Part shown: positions 49,701 to 63,192 of the stretch, one piece after another | Layout of the letters: every line of letters begins with the position of its first letter | Numbering within the stretch: the first letter of the stretch is position 1 | NCBI GenBank assembly: GCA_033063855.1 | Contig: CP093831.1 | Coordinates: 18,352,001 to 18,416,000 of the forward strand | Reading direction: 5' to 3' | Source: Smittia aterrima | Taxonomy: Eukaryota; Arthropoda; Insecta; Diptera; Chironomidae | Length of the DNA stretch: 64,000 nucleotides | The notes under the pieces: model-generated | What the model was told of the DNA's origin: nothing | Seen by the model: only the letters and a program-made list of their open reading frames with translations | Databases searched by the model: none | Translations under genes and position numbers: made by a program

Positions 49701-52700
49701 GTGTAAAGGCTAGTTGCCGCCGTGGCGGAAAACAATTAATCCGCTTTTGTTTGTAATTAGCACTTTGTTGTGTTGTCGACCGTTGACATAATTGTTTTAT
49801 TTGTTCATCTCGTCTTATTAGAATATGAGCTGGTGCGACTTCAAGAGGATGTGACATTGGCGGGCTTCAGTCCACTTAAGGAAAATACACCTGATCCCAT
49901 TTTCTGTCGTTGTGATATTGACATAGAAATAGCGCAGGTAAACGATCACTGAACTAATCTGTTTGCAAAGTGACTGAACTGTTCTTTCTTTTACAGAACG
50001 CTTTGAGACTTCAAAAGTTGATTTTCTTCGGGAAAGGCATTCTCTGCAAGTGCGATCCACCGATTTTAAAGAAAGTTACAACAGCGACTACTGGCAAAGT
50101 TGAATTTATTAGCATAGTTCAAAGCAGGACTGACAGTACAAGCGATTCAGAAATTCTCCTCGAAAGCTTTAGTGACGAGGAAACTGATAAGAAAGACCAC
50201 GCAAAGGAAACAAATGGTAACAAATTTGATAACTCTTTGGACCTTAAGACTCACCATGACGCAGCTGAGATTCGACGGCTGTTACGACGCAAAGATGAGC
50301 TGGAGCGTAAACAAAAGATGGAAGAGAAATATAACGAGCGTTTACAGGTGAGTGCGACCATCAAAACATTATTTTCTTCATCGTGGTGCTCTACGACTTT
50401 GGTTATTTTACGACAATCGCTTTAATAGATTATCGGGGCATGTTAATTGAAATTTCTCCCATCTACAATCGCCATTTGAAGCTTATGACTAAATTCTACA
50501 TTCAACAATCTCAAAGCCGGAATCGTAAAGTGTGGAATCGTCGGCGAATAATTCTCTCGACATTCCGGCTTATGTCGCACATCGTGCTGGATCTTACATA
50601 GATTAAAATTATTCGATCATAAAATACTTACAATACTACAGAGAACATAAAATCGATGGCATGAGAACAGAAATGAAAGGAAACATGACGGCGTCTAGTG
50701 GAAATGAGAAAACGCCAAGAACTCTCAGCTCTCGAGTAAGTTGTGTAGAAATTAAAATTTCGATACACGGGGACGGCCAGCAAAAGTTATGGGCTGTGGC
50801 GAGTTGAACAAGTAACGCAATTTAAAAATTGCTATGATAATTTAATGTGCAGAATGTAAACTTCTTCTCTTTATCATTCCTTTCGTTCGTGGCGAGAACT
50901 TTTTCTCGGCTTGCACAATCTTTAAACTAGAAGAATTTACAATTTTTATTCGCATTTTTGGGTTCTTACGCTGCGTTGCGAAATGTTGAAATAAAAATTC
51001 AAATGAATTTTTTTCGGGTGAAAAAAGTTCTCAGTTGTTCCGTTTGAAAGGGTCGTCGGCCTTCCACCGACAATGAGAATAAAGATGTGGAGAAATTACG
51101 TAATTATGCGCGCGATAGAGTCTGATTAAAGTGTAACAATCATGAATGCTTAATCCACGATGAATGGTGAGAGAATCGCGGTTTCCCTGACGAAGTTCTC
51201 TTGGTCGAAGCGATGATGTCGCATGCAAGTCGTTCGAAGAACCGTTTGAGTTTGATAAAATTCTGGGAAGCCTCCATTAACATGTCGCCGGCTGCGAGAT
51301 TTATCTCAACTTTTATAGCTGTGCATCGCGGTGAATCAAACTTCTTAACAATCGACTGAATTAAGCAATCAACGTGCTAAGTACGATAAGTTCATAAAAA
51401 ATAATATTGTGAGTTCAATCACAGAAAGCGGCTTATTTTGCGGCTTCCTGGTGGCGAAAGACCATCAAAGGTGAATCGATGCTTGCACATTATTCAAATT
51501 TTTTCAACATTTCAATCTTCTTATCAGCAATCCACGTTCATAAATCGCGGCGACTTGTTGATGATTTTACGGCTGCATAGGAGAATCGTGAATGAAGAGT
51601 CTCCCGAGGCCAAATCTTCAAGAGTTTCAAACAAAGAATGTTGTACGGGAAAATATTTGGATTTCATTAATGTTTATGCTCTGTCCGGTTTACTATATCT
51701 CGATTCTCGACATCGAAAAAAGCACTTTACGACTCGACCGAATATTTCTCTTGTCGCAATAAAATTAGTGTAAAGATAATTCCAGGAAATGATTGCGTTG
51801 ACATTCTTGGAACTGTGTAAGCTCCATCAATTTATGTTCAACAAGAGTGTTGTCAACTATACAACTTCAAGATTACCTTCGAAATTTACGGTTTGAGGTT
51901 TCACGCTATCATCATAACAATTTTCTGACCACCAAACGCTGCTTATTAAGGGGATTCCTTTTCGTTTACGATGATGATGTTGGATGAGTTTGTTGACACT
52001 AATTCTATTTGACGTTGGAGAGGCCTCATTATGTCACTTACCATGAAAGAAGAAGCAGTCACAGATCTGCAAGCAGAATGCAAATGAGAATGTTTCGACT
52101 GCATGGCTTCTCTCTTTTGATTTTGATCACTGAAGAGAGCATTTCGCGGCGATTAATACCGATCACGTCTTAAAACAATCTCGTTGAATACAAAGTTGAT
52201 TGCAACGCTTTAAATAAAATGAAAATCAGAAGAGCTTGATCACTAGTATGACAATTAATTTAAATTGTCTTGGACTTTTCATTTTGGCACGGAGAGTCAA
52301 CTTACTTCGGAGCAAAGCCAATCTTTCTCGAAACAAAACCAAAAATGTTTCTCGCCTCATTGTTTAACTGTAAAAGTGCAGTTCTTTAGTTTGCATCTGC
52401 CAAGACCCAGCAAAGAAAATAAATTATGCTTCACATTTAACTTGTGGTATTTGCGGCTGAGCGAAGATAAGGAAGAAGAAATTACGATGTTCTTCTTTTC
52501 TCCTCTTTCTCTCATTTCTTTTGCGCGGGTGGAGTTTGGAGTTGAAAATAATTAAATATAAAACATTCTGACATAGAGAACCTTTTGGTGGCATTACTTG
52601 GGGACGCCTAGATATCTACGAAAGATTATGTTTAAGATAAATGTAAAAGGCGTTAACTGGATCATAGATGCGGAGACCTTGTTATGGATGAAGATTACGC

Positions 52701-55700
52701 AACAAGCTAATAAATTGGAAACCGCAAGAACACAACGTTGGACGAAGGAATTATTCTAATTTTTTGTTTTCGATTGGCATCACTTGCGCCATGCGCGCAA
52801 CTGTGCGCCTATTCCAAACGAGCTCTTATAATTTTGCGATGTTCGATTGTCAAAGATAAATCGCAATCTGCTTGTTGGTGTCATTGTTTGGCTTAAGAAC
52901 ATCTCTCTTCTCCCCTCGCACTTAGATTTCTTTCTTTTGTGCCTTCGGCGGGAAACTAGATTCATTTAACATCAACTATATCTAAGTCGCGTCATAGATT
53001 ATTGTTGGCACTGAAATGACGATGAAAAAGTCACACATTAGCCGTGAGGTCTGTTTTGAGGTGTAATGAGCTGTGACAGGAGAAATTCGTGGACTTCGAG
53101 GAGAAAGAGAACCATAATTGAAATTTAATAGAGAATTTCCACAGAGCGAAATAGTCTCACGTGGTGGCCGGAATGAAGATAGAAATAAACGGCGCTTCAA
53201 TTTTCTCGCATGTCTAAACACAAGCTTCTCGCTGAATAATTAATCAAACTGTCTTTACTTGTCATGGCGCTAATTTTAATTACTAATTTACAACAAACGT
53301 TCGCATTTTTGTCGCTAACGAAGATCTCTATTTGTCTGTCTGTTTTGCTTTATACGAGGTGTTATTTCTTATGGATTTTGTCGCGTTCGAAGCTTCTTAC
53401 GCAACTTCAACTTCTTCTATAAAATAAGTTCTTGGCTTCGCTTAAGCTGCAGCCGCGAACTCTGCACGTGACTTTGATCATGTTGGAAGTAAAGCAATAT
53501 CAAAAAAAAAGTAAAGAGAGAAAAGATTTTACAGTTCTGTGGCGACAAAAGATTTATCGACATTCCTGTCTCTCGCCTTCGCATTCATGGTCGACGCTCA
53601 ATGTCAATTTCCTAAACATTTCTAATCAATTGACACGAAAATGAGAATTGCACAATCAACGGACGTTTCAAGAATGAAATTTGTTTCATTACTTCGTTTT
53701 TTCGCAAACTGATTAGGGTTAAAAGTAGAACAGAAAAGGCAAACACTCACGGAATATGAAATGCAAAGGTGAAGAGCAAAAATCACTTAGCAATAGTCGA
53801 GAAATCTAAAGCAGTAACAAACTTCAAGTGAAAGAAGCACAGAACGAAACAATTAAATTCTAATCATGTGTGACTGATGAATGACAGACCGGAGGCTCTC
53901 TCTCTCTCGTTAGTCGGGGATTCTCATTCAACAACGATATCTACTGTCCACTACTCTCGGCAATTTGCAATTCAAGCATTCTTTCATCTTATTTTTTGAA
54001 CCCAATTTTCCAAAAGCCCGTGAAAGAAGCGCGAAAGAAAAGAAATGGAAAATAAACGTTTTGCGATTGTTGAACTCGCGGACGTTCGGTTTAGGAAATC
54101 GAGTAATCTGGTGCGTCGCTGTACAGTTTAATGTGATGGAATGTTGATGAATTCGACGATGGCTCAAAAATGTTTACGCGAATTGTTCAAAAACAGAAAG
54201 ATTGAGAAGACGAGCGAATGAAGAGCGTCGAGACATCGCCGGCCTTGATCCTACGCGGTCAATCATTGATCTTCGATGCTGTTTCATTTTATTCCCTAAG
54301 GCGTAGTGGCAAAAGCATATAGAAAGACCCTGGGAAAGTTCTAGAAATATCAATTACAAGAATTGAAGACAGAACTTTGTCGAAGCGCACGATTTGCCGA
54401 AGAGAATTGAATTCGTTTGATGTTCGGAGACTTGTCTCGATTAGCAAAGAGCCCAACTGCACGATCGCTTAAAATGCAAACAAACAATGACTCGATTAAA
54501 TGGAGACATTAAATATTTGCATCCACCAAAGTTTCTACGATCTAGGTTCAGTCAAAGTTGGGAAGACGGTTTAGCGAACGTTTCTCATAATCCATGACGA
54601 GTGAAGTGATCGTAAATTTTACAACTCAGGGCACAGTTCGTCATGGATGTTTACGATAAATTCTCTAACAAAGCCGATAATCACGAAGCGTCATAAAATC
54701 ACTCGAAAGTGTCGATAATTAATTAATAAATGTAGGATGATGGGTAGGCAACAACTCTATGCCAAGTGTTGTAATTCAACTGTAAAAGTCATTGCCAACA
54801 GCGCGCAATGCATAAACAATCAGCGTAATAAGCTCGAAATGATAGGGAGCTAAGAGCTTTGACAAGTCTCGTTACAATTGTGTGAAGCTTAATTGGCAAT
54901 TATTTCACAAATGAAGAGTTTATTAAAGCGAGGGACACAGAAACGTTTTGCTAAAGCTTTTCCTGCGGCACATTCACACTTGATCGTTGTGGCTTTGCTT
55001 TTTCCTCAACAATGCTGATGCAGGCACGACAGAATAGAAATGTTAATTAATTACACAGAAGGTGGTCGTTAGCTCAGCAAATGCGACCACAAAATATGCG
55101 CACGAAAGCGAGAATTGAGAACTTTAATTTTTCAATTTTATTAGTACACTTTAACTGTTTTTTTTTCTCATTTGCCGTCTTAATCTATCGCAAAATTGAA
55201 TTCATCCGCATGGCTTGAGTGATCGTATCGGCTTTATAGCTGATATGAAGTAGATTACGACTTGCGGTATCGCAGAATCGAAATTGCAACCTTTTCTTAT
55301 TTATTGATAGTCCAGACACTGCTTCGAACAAGAAACGAAGAACTAAACTGGGTGTGCTGAGCATCAGCAATCGTTTGTCAGATTTATTAGATTTTTTTTG
55401 CTGCGTTTTCTCGTCGCGAATGACAAATATTGTTGGAAAAATAAATATTAGCACGAGAAAAATCATCTCTCATCTTCGATTAATTAGCGAGTAAGGAAAA
55501 CGTTTAATGATCGTTCCTTTTTGACTAATTTGCGTTTTCGTGTTTACATTACGTATGACAAGCTCCATAAGTTGCGTTGTCTTCCGAACGATGATTTGTC
55601 GCTATTAAGAATTAATATTAGCGTCGAGAGAGTCTCCGAGACCATCGGTTTCCTGCTGTGATTACATTCGCAATTAATTAAAGAGTGACTGGCAAAGGAG

Positions 55701-58700
55701 CTCGCTAGATAGAGTCTGCATTTAAGGCTCGTTAAAGAACAAAACAAAATAATTGCGAAACCGGTGGAAGTTGAGTTGTTCTCACACAAAGCATCGAGGT
55801 TTACATGCAAACATGATCGATCAATCTTTTGTTTCTAATCGATGCTCATGTACAGTTGTGAAATTGAATGTTAAGTCGGCCAAAAAAATATTCAAACGCA
55901 AAATTTTTTTAATCATTAATGACTCATCGGAAAAAAAAAGTTTCAATCTTGTAACACTTTTAAAGTAACAGGGGCAAAAGGTCAGCGGAGGGCTTTGAAT
56001 ATATATATTTTTATTGAGACTCGCCTCTCCTAGCAATGATTCTCAGAATCAACAACATTCGTTTCGCCTAGAGAATTTCTTGACACAACACTTGATTGTA
56101 CATGTCAAATGAAAGTTTCAAGTGACCCATGCAATCAGAACATTCTCTTGAAGTTCTTTCGATTATTTTATGGCTCCCATTTTTTTCCCATAAAATTCGC
56201 TCTCATTTCACGACTACTCGTAAAACGTTTTCACTTTAATTGAACTCTGGAAAACGAGTGAGAATCGTGGGCTAACCAGTGTCGCTTCTGATCAACATTT
56301 ATTGCTCCTAACTAAGCCAACTGATAATAAAATCAAATTATGAATGGCAATAAATGATGAATGAGGTCAACAAGTTGGCGATTAATAAGAGTTAGTTTTA
56401 AATCTCTTTCCTTTTTGTTGCTTCCCCACGCCATCCACGCGATCATCGAACTAGGCCACAAGGCACAGAAGAATTTCGCGAAAAAAAAACAACTTACACC
56501 TTAGATTTACGACTTTCGATCGTGATGGATGTAGCTAATGCGAAGCTATGTAGATCCAGTTTATGGCACTCTCTACGTACGAACGCTCAGTTCATTACCG
56601 AAGCGCTCAAGAAAAAACACGACGGCGGTGCACAGCATAATGAAGAATCTGTTGGTGTTTCATGCTGAAAGCAGAGAAAGAAGGAAAGAGAATCGAGAAA
56701 CATTCCAGCTCGGGCAGCATTGTCAAGGTCGCGAATCATGATTTCTTTTAATAGTTTTCATGCGCGGTGATTGCCTGCAACACCCATTGAAACGTTTAAT
56801 TATTGGCGAGTGAGGCTTTTCCTCCTAAATTGAGGCTAATCTAATATTTAATTGATGACCTTGAGTGTTGAATAGGGTAACGATGATTTGATTTTCTCGT
56901 TCGGACAAGTCCAGGTATGCGGAATTGGGAAAATGAGGCTGTGGCGAATCTTTGTAAGCAAAATGTATTGCAAATGAGCGTCGCCAGCGGAAAACGTGTC
57001 GTTGAGCAATGATTGAGTGATCATCGGCCGATAATGAACGATTATGCAAATGTGCGGTTATTTTTAGAGCTGCAAGAGAAATGCAAACGGGTTCGACAAT
57101 AATTTCTCTAAGCCTCGTAGCGTCGCCGTCTATTTTTAGAAGTCGAAGAATTTCCGAGTCAGCTCATTGACTGATTGAGCTGGTTTCGTTCGTTTGTCGT
57201 TCGCTTAGCGGCAGTAGATCCAGCATCATTACACATTTATATTGAAAGTTTGCTCAACGGTGAGAGTTCTCGTTTCATTTCGTTCGCTGATTGAGAAATG
57301 TCCAGTTATTTGCATTTCATGTAATGAGCCACAATCACTTCACAAAAGCGTTAGGGGAACGGAGAAAACGGCAAGAGCGAAGAAGAAATCGTTATCGCCT
57401 CTCGGAATGCTGTTTATCTGGCTCGATTGCAATTGCAGTTCGTTCTTTTCAATTACGCTCCTTGCGACCAACGAGCTCTGCCTTAATCCCGTCTCGTTAG
57501 GGCTCATTGATGACGGGCTCGCGCTAACCAGAACAAAAGAGCGATCGTGATTTGAGAAATGCGTGATTAGTTAGAGCATCCAGTAATTGACCAATTAAGA
57601 TACAAAACCGAGGCTGAGCGAATTAACGCGTTTCTTTGAAATTAAGAATCTACCATCAGAACTTTAATGATTTTCTTTACTTCTTTTATTTCAGGATATT
57701 CTCAGTCAGAGCACAGTCGCGTTGCACATCGAAGTCCATCCACGCTACCTTATTCCCGACACCAACTGCTTCGTCGACGATTTAATCTCGATAAAAGCAA
57801 TAGCTAGCGCACATCCATTGTATCAGCTCATGATTCCAATCACCGGTAAGTTTTCAACGACTTTCCTTCTGTCTCGATGCGAGCAACATTGTAGAGATGT
57901 TGTTAGAGATTCTAAATCATTGTTAAAGTCTTTCCAATGCAACTTTGTTTCACATTATGGAGTATCATCATGTCGTCTCATACATGGCCTCTCATCGTGA
58001 TTATTTCGTCTGTCTCGGCTAGATAGACCTCTACCATAAAGCATTTTAAAACCTGACTTTGGAGATTATCGGTTTATAGCCTTTTAATGGCTTGTCGGGG
58101 AAGAATATTTGCATAAATTCCCGCCCGAAAAAATAACTTCACGTTCATCTTTAGTTTATGATGCCATCACAATTTCATTCGTCGTGCGCGAAGGTTGCTG
58201 AGGTGCAACAGCCGTTCGCGTGTTTAGGGCTAATGGAAGACGGTGATCCATTGCATGACTAAAGCCATTTATGACACCGGTTTTAAGCCTTGCACTCTCT
58301 CTTACTCTCATCGAGACAGAAAGATTATCAGCTTCCAGTAATTGATTAAACAAATAGACTCTCAATGCTAGAAGCTCATAATGAGCGTTGTCCGCCACAG
58401 CGTTCAACATGAAAACGTGTTTAATTAAAATTTATCGACACATGATGAAAATTCTTAGAATTGCTTTTTGCTTCTGTTGATTCGCAATCGTCTCGGAAAA
58501 ACGGACACAAAAACATCGTAAATTTTTTCTAGTGCGAGCAACGCGTCGTTGTTCTATAGCAAGCTGATTTCACCTCGTAAAATTATCTCTCGGCATGGCT
58601 TCGCAGCATTTTAGAGCCATTGTAGAGCAAAACAAAAACTCTCATGAAACTTCCATCAACGCGCACTATCATAATCTTTTAGCAATCTCATGTGCGGTGT

Positions 58701-60168
58701 TTTCATGTTGAAATGAGCATCATAAACTCTTTTTTTATCAGGATGATTCAGGGATGGAATAATTTATTGGAAATATCTTGAAAACCGCATCTCGTTATAG
58801 CTTGTAGGATGGCTACTCCACCCCTGCATCATGTGCGTTTGTAGGCACATACTGCAATTCAATAAACGTTGAAACTTTTTCCTATCCACGCTCCTACACG
58901 TTCAGAACAATTCACATTTTTTTCCTTCTCATCTATAACTCTTGATGATGATCTTTTTTTCTTCAGCCTCGACATCCCATCATCATCATCCCATCGTCGT
59001 CTATTATGTCCATTCTTTATGATCTGCAACTGCAGATTTCTGTCAGTAATCTTATTGTTGTTGAAATCGCAAAGGGACTTTAATGAAATTCTTCGGCAAA
59101 AACGGATTGCGAAAATCTTATTAACACCGCCGCGCGCAGTAAATGTCAAAAAAGAAAGAAATAGAGGGATAGAAAGAGATTCATGATCGGTGGTAACTGC
59201 ATGCGAACAGATTTGATTCTAGCACGATGTGAAAAAGCAGCTTCGCGGGGGGAATACGAATGAGAGATTAATTGAATGAAATTATATGCAATTAAAGTTT
59301 ATAGCTTTTGAATGTGATGCGGCAGCAGGAAATGCAGTTCGAGGCAAAATTCTTTATTTCTCTCTTCATCATTTCGCGATGAGGGTTTAATGGCGGGCAT
59401 GGAAATGTAGAGCAACACTCGCCGTTCTCATTACTTTAAAGACTCCTGTCGCCTTGGTTGCGTGCTAATTTGCCCGCTTGTAGCTATGCTATTCCGGGAA
59501 ACTTCATCTTCCTTTAATACAATGTCGCTTTCAACCTAATTGCAGTCATTAACGAGTTGGAAGGATTGAGAAAGGGAATTAAGCCATTGACTTCAACAGG
59601 AACTGTTGGAGCAGCCCTGAGTCAACAGCTCGCTCAACAGTCAACACAAACCTCTTCTTCACGCACTGGTAGTCGCAACGAAGCACAGCATGCAGCTTTC
59701 GTAGCTCAAGCTTCGGCTGAAGCTCTCGCGTTTCTTAACTCGAAGAATCCTGCAGTGAAGTAAGTTCTTGGATAAAATATTCGATTGCCCAGCTTTCTAG
59801 ACATTTCTCACTTGCCAATTAGGTCTGTGACATCAAAAGGCACGGTCATCACGTCAACCATTTTTACCAGCGAAGAAGGCGACATCGAAATGAAATCAAA
59901 CGACGATAGAATTCTCGAAACAGCCTTGCAATTGTGCAAAAAGATCGTTGAAGAGAAACGAGGTTCGCACTTCTTCGTTTATTCTCTTCGCTGAAATGTT
60001 TTAAACTTTTTTTCCTCTTCCAAATCAGGTGAAGTTCGTCATCTCGTGCGCGAAGTCGTTCTTCTTACCACTGATCGTAACTTACGAGTAAAAGCTCTAA
60101 CCAATGACATCCCGGTCCGAGAACTTCGAGATTTTATCAAATGGGCCGGATTGGGATCCCTCGCTTGA
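40793..60168 (+). CDS. Smg6: Smg6 (EST1A), endonuclease of nonsense-mediated mRNA decay
   Basis: Sixteen exons join in frame to 1,419 residues: 40793-40879, 40951-41813, 41961-43194, 43257-43370, 43546-43820, 43880-44025, 46116-46278, 46359-46443, 48162-48235, 48307-48413, 49822-49937, 49997-50347, 57695-57845, 59546-59759, 59823-59962 and 60029-60168. The first 500 residues are a charged disordered region with polyglutamine. The 14-3-3-like/TPR domain follows (about 514-1050), including GKPFNQLALLAVYS and YFYMRSLMC. A coiled, charged linker leads to the C-terminal PIN domain with IPDTNCF, NDDRILE and TTDRNLRVKAL. The catalytic aspartates are at residues 1227 (57758-57760), 1354 (59902-59904) and 1389 (60073-60075), so the nuclease should be active. 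It cleaves mRNAs near premature stops after UPF1 recruitment. The 59962 donor (GTTCGC) is weak but the phase fits. Introns reach 7.3 kb. Confidence 0.97.
41572..41606 (+). repeat. CAA/CAG repeat coding polyglutamine in Smg6
   Basis: Mixed CAA and CAG codons encode ten consecutive Gln followed by Lys-Pro-Thr in the disordered N-terminal region. The mixing of codons suggests it is not a recent pure-repeat expansion. Confidence 0.95.
44026..46115 (+). other. Smg6 intron 6 (2.1 kb)
   Basis: Bounded by GTGAGT at 44026 and TTTGCAG ending 46115, phase 1 to phase 1. No nested gene or recognisable repeat inside. Confidence 0.8.
46444..49821 (+). other. Smg6 introns 8 to 10 with two short exons
   Basis: Introns 46444-48161, 48236-48306 and 48414-49821 surround exons of 74 and 107 bp. 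These exons are too short to stand out as open frames; they were recovered by matching AWCDWMMFHEKVWNPPPF and LATLMTLLETIVDTNKDYL to the Smg6 family. Nothing else was recognised in the introns. Confidence 0.85.
50348..57694 (+). other. Smg6 intron 12 (7.3 kb), no nested gene recognised
   Basis: Runs from GTGAGTG after the exon ending NERLQ to TTTCAG before DILSQSTVALHIEVHPRY. It is the largest intron in the gene. Open frames inside are short, occur on both strands and lack motifs. No RNA gene was seen. Confidence 0.75.
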
Positions 60169-62139
60169 ACGCTTCTACAGTTGTATCATAATTTTATCTG
60201 TTTCGTTATGTATTCTTTTGTCATGAGTCAAATTCTTGACCGCGTCCACGTCTTCATTAAATTTACAGTGTGAGCAAGTGTGAGCTTGCGTAAAATGCCG
60301 AAAGCCGCAACGTTATCAGTAAACGAAATACTTTCAAGGTCTTCACAGTTTGTTTGTCAAACTAAAAACGTCTTCGCTATTTTTTTTCTTCATTCAATCA
60401 AATCGATTTTCTCATTGTTAATAACAAAGAAATGAATAGCTTAATTACCGCAAATCATTCGATTTAGCCCCCAAAATCTACAAGGACGAATCGTTTACCT
60501 CGAATGTCCTTAAACTTAATTGATTGCCTATTACGCATAGCATAATTAATCTTGTTTTTTTTTATATAAAAATTGATTCAAAAGTTCTTTAGGTTTAGTA
60601 AAGAAGTTTAAAGTTTTTATCACATAAAAAACATTTTTGTACGTTTTTGAGTCAGTTTTGCTTTTTAAGAGCAAATAATTACACCAATTAGTGATTTGTT
60701 AAACTGAAGCTGACGCAGTGCAGAATATTTTGAATAAACTAAATGAAAAATTAGACCTTCCGTTTCAGAAAGTTGAAGGAATTTCCTTTCAGAACTGCAT
60801 TCCCCAACACGCTTCTCAGGCGACAGACGAGTTAAGTCCCAGCGACTCCATGTTAAAAGACAGTCACGCACAACCAGCAACCGTAGCTGCACATATTGAC
60901 CAAGTCGAAGTGATAAGAGCTAGTGGACACATGTCAGCGGCGATAGAAGAATCCGATCAATTTCAGCGACTCCCAATTAAGAGTATTTTCCGCGAGTCCA
61001 TTCAACTTTCCGTGCAGCGCGAGAACGAATGAAAAAGACGTTTCGATACAAAAAAAAAACAAAACAGAGCGCTCACGAATGAAAGCGACAACTCTCGGTT
61101 TTTATCTAGCGACCGACCCAGCATTACGGGCACGAAGATGAACTCAATTCAATATGCGCCATTTGATCGCCTTTTCTTCATCGCGAGCGAGCCCATTGAT
61201 TTTGTTTTGTAACCAATTATTATGTGAAGCATGAAAAGGCAAAGAATGTACACTGAACATAATGTTGGTTGAAAAGCGAAAACATTATGCATTAGGAGTT
61301 TTTCCTTCACGGCATCTCTCCGTAGACATCGACAGCGCGCAATCGAACTCCACATTGATTACGATAATTAAATCGCGAATAAATTTTACGGTCGAGTGAT
61401 TCCGATGATAGGAATGAAAAATTGTTTTCACGATCGAGTTGATTTGAAAATGAAATTTCTTGGGTAAGAGAGACGCGAGCATCGACAGATAAGTTCAAGG
61501 ACGGGAAAATGTTCTCTTTGTCTTTCATGTCGTAGATGACTGGCTAGCGAGGCAAAACTAAAGAAAAATATCTCGCGGATGGAAAGAATCTCGTAGCGAT
61601 AATATTTTAAATCGACTCGTCTATCGACCAATCGAGAGTTTCTTTATCGATCAATTGCATAAAAATTTCTTTAAGCTTGTTTCGAAATGTAAAGTAACTT
61701 CCTCCGATTATACGACGACTCGTTATATTTTGGTGAACATTTTTAGCCCAAATTATATATTTTGGAAGTCGCATTGTATATACCGAGTATCATGAAATTG
61801 ACAACAAGTGATTAGATAAACAAATTGTAATTCTATTTTTCGTCAATTTCGTGTCATGTTTCCGGCACGATATCGATGCAATTTCAGCTTTTTTTTCATG
61901 TAAATTTCGCAAAAATGGTAATTGTGATCCCAAATTCCGGTAGGACTTCCACCGAACTTGTTAATGTTGACGCATACAATCGCTGATAAGCTTTTCATGG
62001 CCCAAATTGACAATCAATCAATGTTCCGCACACAAAAGACAAATTGACAGTGTACCGAAAGAATAAAAAGGCAATTGTGAGCAGCGATTTATGTCACTTT
62101 TATTTGAGCTTTTGCAGGAGGAACTCAAAGACTTTCGCG
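60169..62139. other. Smg6 3' region and spacer, no gene recognised
   Basis: ATTAAA at 60256-60261, about 90 nt past the Smg6 stop, is a candidate poly(A) signal. A 104-codon frame at 60718-61032 has no motif and no supporting context, so I do not call it a gene. Confidence 0.5.
62063..62099 (+). promoter_or_regulatory. TATA-like box and initiator of the peritrophin-like gene
   Basis: ATAAAAAG at 62063-62070 lies about 30 bp before TCACTT (62094-62099), an initiator-like match. The ATG is at 62140. Confidence 0.45.
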
Positions 62140-63192
62140 ATGTCTTCAACTTTAAAGTTCGTGATTAGTTTGTTATCAGTGATTTATGGTGTAAGTGAAA
62201 AATTCTAAACGACAAAATGGATTGAAGAAAATTTTAAAAGTTTAATTGAATTCACATAGATAAGCTCAATTGAAGCTTCTGACTTCTGGAGACGATATGT
62301 CGATCCGAAAGCAGCTGTAACGTCGATAAATTCAAACTTTGTGGATTCTTGTAATGCAAGACAAGCTCCAGGTGACTTAATAATCAATAGTCACGTGGCG
62401 CCTTCATTTTATCGTTAAATATTTTCGTTCAAATGAACAGGTTTCGTTTGTACTGACTGCAGTGTCTTAGCGAGATGTGTCTACAGAAACAACGGATGGG
62501 ACACTGTACACTTAGAAGTTTGTGATGCAGGTCAAAATCTTTATTGTAATGCAAATGAACAAAGATGTTCATCGAATCCTGGACCTTGCAATCCTGGAGC
62601 TGGACAAGGAGGTGGAAACTTCGCGTGCACTTCAACAGGATTTTTGTAAACTTTTTCTTATCATTACCTCGAGGAATCTTTAATTAAATTTATTTGCAGC
62701 CCCGATCCATTCAATTGCCAAGTTTATCACATGTGCTTCCCATCGGGCCCAAATCTCATCGCCATAAATATTCTTTGTGGCGGAAATTACGCATTCAATC
62801 CAATCACTGGAGACTGTTCGCTTGACGTGAATCATCAGGTATGTCGTGGAAATCAGTTCACTTGCAATAATGTCGGTGACATGGGACCATGGCCGCTTAA
62901 TCCAATCATCTACTACATTTGTATGGCATCATCGAGTGGTATAAGAGTTTTATTCCCGACACTCTTCCGATGTCCAGTCGGTCAAATCTTCAGAAATGGT
63001 CAGTGCACTGTATCGAATGGAAACGACGGCAATGGATTCGAATGCAAACGTGCTGGTCTTTTCCCTGATGACTTCGATTGCACGTCGTACTTCCATTGCG
63101 ATGCTCTCCTTCGCTCACAACACATTCGGTGCCCAACCGGAACATATTTCAATCAATTGACTCTCGGATGTATTCGAGGAACGTGCAACTGA
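62140..63192 (+). CDS. Secreted peritrophin-like protein with chitin-binding domains
   Basis: Four exons (62140-62190, 62260-62371, 62441-62645, 62700-63192) join in frame to 286 residues. A signal peptide (MSSTLKFVISLLSVIYG, continued by ISSIEA) is split by the first intron. Three clear CBM14/peritrophin-A modules follow an N-terminal, more diverged cysteine-rich segment (FVCTDCSVLARC). The modules are centred on DPFNCQVYHMC, NPIIYYICM with FRCPVGQIFRNGQC, and DDFDCTSYFHC with RCPTGTYFNQLTLGC. A Gly-rich stretch (GAGQGGGNF) links the first two parts. It probably binds chitin in the peritrophic matrix or cuticle. Its intron layout differs from the chitin-binding gene at 9-11 kb. AATAAA overlaps the stop (63192-63197) and another lies at about 63219. 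Confidence 0.92.

Noticed and set aside
55063..55090. tRNA-like GTTAGCTCAG word
   Set aside because: No B-box (GGTTCGANTCC) at the right distance and no cloverleaf could be folded.
60718..61032. 104-codon frame downstream of Smg6
   Set aside because: Acidic, featureless peptide without domain or promoter; cannot be told from chance.
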